Source: Mesaphorura yosii
Taxonomy: Eukaryota; Arthropoda; Collembola; Poduromorpha; Tullbergiidae
Direction of reading: 5' to 3'
Assembly (NCBI GenBank): GCA_009869945.1
Contig: WIXG01000039.1
Location: 124,001 to 188,000, forward strand
Length of the DNA stretch: 64,000 nucleotides
Within the stretch, counting starts at the first letter, position 1, and every line of letters starts with the position of its first letter. Made by a program: the position numbers and the translations under genes. The notes beneath the pieces were generated by a model. That model was not told the DNA's origin. It searched no databases and saw only the letters and a program-made list of their open reading frames with translations. Below are positions 62,201-64,000 of the stretch, piece after piece.

Positions 62201-64000
62201 AGTGTACAAATGCAACACAAACGAAAGGTCAGGCTAGCTTGCTTAATGAAACGAGTCCTTCACCCTTTTATGCTTCAATGTAGACTGTAGAGTACTCTTA
62301 ATTCTTTTATTTTGATGATCTATGTCATCAAACCCATTATTTGTATTGTACGCTGCTGCGCTGACTGCTGACCCACATCCCACTTAAATTAGTCAACACG
62401 AGTAAGTAGTCCACCTACACTCCACTACAACGAAACACAAAGTGTGTGTGTACTGCAATTACGAACACTTGCATTATTGTGTACGCCGCGATCTGCGCCT
62501 GTGAGCCTGAGTGCGTTCTCGTAATTTGATGATTTGGGGTCAAATTGAGATCAAAGAGCAGAGAATACTCAAGCCAGGCCAAACGTAAAGGCAAACGAGA
62601 TCGAGAGCAAAAACAAAAGGCAATAATCGCCAAGGAATGTGTCCTGTCCACTTCACAGCGTAGCGTACGTAGCACGCACGCATCATGAAATGAGTTAATT
62701 GAGCCTTTCCATTTCATTTCCGTGTCTTCATCTTCATCGTTCCCGCACAGTCATAAAACATAAAATAACTTTCTTTCTACGATACGATTTGGCTTGAGCA
62801 TTGGACGTGTCTGCGTCTTGGCTATTAATCAAGCGTAATAATTACAGAGTACGAAGCCTGTTGGCAGCAACCGGACCCGTGCTCTGGCTTTTGCGTCATG
62901 CGATGAGTATCAGACTGAGGCTGAGACGCGGACGCGACGGGTTCAATAAAATGTGCGTGTACATTGTCCTCTTGGGAAGATGAGTCATTGAACAGGGAAA
63001 GGATTAAATCATTGCACTCATTGCAGTTCCATGCACAGCAAAAGACAACAAGTTTCACTGCTGCTGTTGCTGCATTGCATGGGAATCGCGGATCGGATGC
63101 ACACACGGAACCTGCCTGGCTGGCTACCGACAGAAGAAGCAGAAACGAGCACGATGCACGACGACCGAGGGCATGACCTCTCGCTCTGCTACTTGGCTTG
63201 GCCCGACTCCTTTCTCCTCTGTGAAGATACTTTTCCTTTCCTGGTTACAGGTTAGCAACAGCAACAGCAGCTTTCTCGCATGCATGAGCGTCGTGAGAAC
63301 GTGAGCGAACGGGTGACATGTTCGCATACGCCGAGTCAGTCAGAGTCTGCCGTGCTGTGCCGTCTATTTTGGAACGGAAGAAAGTAGTCTACAGTCGTCG
63401 TGCCGTCGTCGTTAATCGCAGCAAATGTGAACGCACTCGAGACGCGAGTCCAACCTCCAACAATAAAAGTACAGTTTTGTTGAGATAGTCTCGCGATGCG
63501 CTGGTATGCGATGCGTGCGGAAGGCATTCCTCTCGCATTCCCTTTGTAGTGGTGTTGGCGAACGGCGAAAGCATTGCACTGCACTCGCATTGCGTTTAAG
63601 AGCATGATTACGATTATTTCCTGTACTGCGTATCGTCGTACCGTGCCGAGGCGTCAAGTCAGTGCACTGCACTACGAATGAACCTCAAAACTGCAAGCAA
63701 GCAGGCGGCCAAGCCAAGCATAGAATTCGCAATACACACGTTTTTTGCCAAGCCATGCCATGAAGCCATGACGCTATGGAACCAGCACTACAGCTACGTA
63801 ATGTAACTCTATCCCGTGCTTGTGCTTGCTTTGCCCGTACACAAAATCCAGGCCGTTCATTCACCTCTCCGCTCACAGTGCAAATAAGTTTATAGACTTT
63901 TTACGCGTACGTGTTATGACGAGATCTTCTTCTCGGCTGCTCTGTGGCTCATGCCAATGCACTGAAATGACTCTTTGTCTTGCCTCGCCTGCTGTACAGC

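Larger units (their letters stand above)
56586..64000. other. Intergenic region downstream to the window end
   Basis: It should begin with the 5'UTR exon and promoter of the zinc-finger gene. Beyond that no supportable gene was seen in 7.4 kb. The longest frame (60919-61500 on -, 193 codons) has no recognisable domain. It holds a hairpin at 58271-58308 and a short TCGCTG repeat at 59264-59287. Confidence 0.55.

Noticed and set aside
1-64000. CRISPR arrays, bacterial operons, retroviral or transposase genes
   Set aside because: No direct-repeat/spacer array, reverse transcriptase, integrase or transposase motif was seen; the genes are spliced and eukaryotic.

Overview
The window is eukaryotic nuclear DNA from an arthropod. 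The evidence is spliced genes with GT/AG introns of about 60-100 bp, two Beaten-path family immunoglobulin genes, an insect-type gustatory receptor and a Diego/ANKRD6 planar-polarity gene. Gene density is low, background GC is near 42%, and CpG is not obviously depleted. A non-insect hexapod (springtail-like) or a crustacean would fit, but the sequence does not settle the lineage.

Layout. (1) About 0.9-12.5 kb: beat-like gene A on +. Exons 2-6 are visible at 2810-6837; its signal-peptide exon was not found and probably lies before the window. (2) 12.9-14.4 kb: an intact two-exon gustatory-receptor-like gene on +. It is followed at 14.8-16.2 kb by a tandem copy broken by nonsense codons and frameshifts. 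(3) 21.9-30.7 kb: beat-like gene B on +, complete in six exons, 292 aa. (4) 37.9-38.4 kb: a small secreted-protein gene with two possible splice forms. (5) 39.5 kb: a tRNA-like sequence. (6) 46.0-48.7 kb: Diego/ANKRD6 (dgo) on -, eight coding exons, 685 aa. (7) 54.9-56.6 kb: a 517-aa zinc-finger protein on - with a 5'UTR intron. The stretch from 56.6 to 64.0 kb shows no supportable gene.

The most interesting structure is the beat pair. The two copies share exon phases and nearly identical exon lengths. They also share at least nine short non-coding blocks in the same order and orientation: upstream of exon 2, in introns 2 and 5, and up to about 5.7 kb beyond the stop codon. One block is a 26-bp exact match, and another is 28 identical bases split by a 4-nt indel. 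The rest of the introns and flanks has diverged beyond recognition by eye. This looks like an old tandem duplication of about 12 kb in which selected non-coding elements were kept, so they are good candidates for cis-regulatory elements.

How the genes relate. Beat proteins are axon-guidance immunoglobulin-family ligands of Side-type receptors, dgo acts in Frizzled planar polarity, and the receptor is chemosensory. Nothing suggests one shared pathway. The receptor genes simply sit between the two beat copies.
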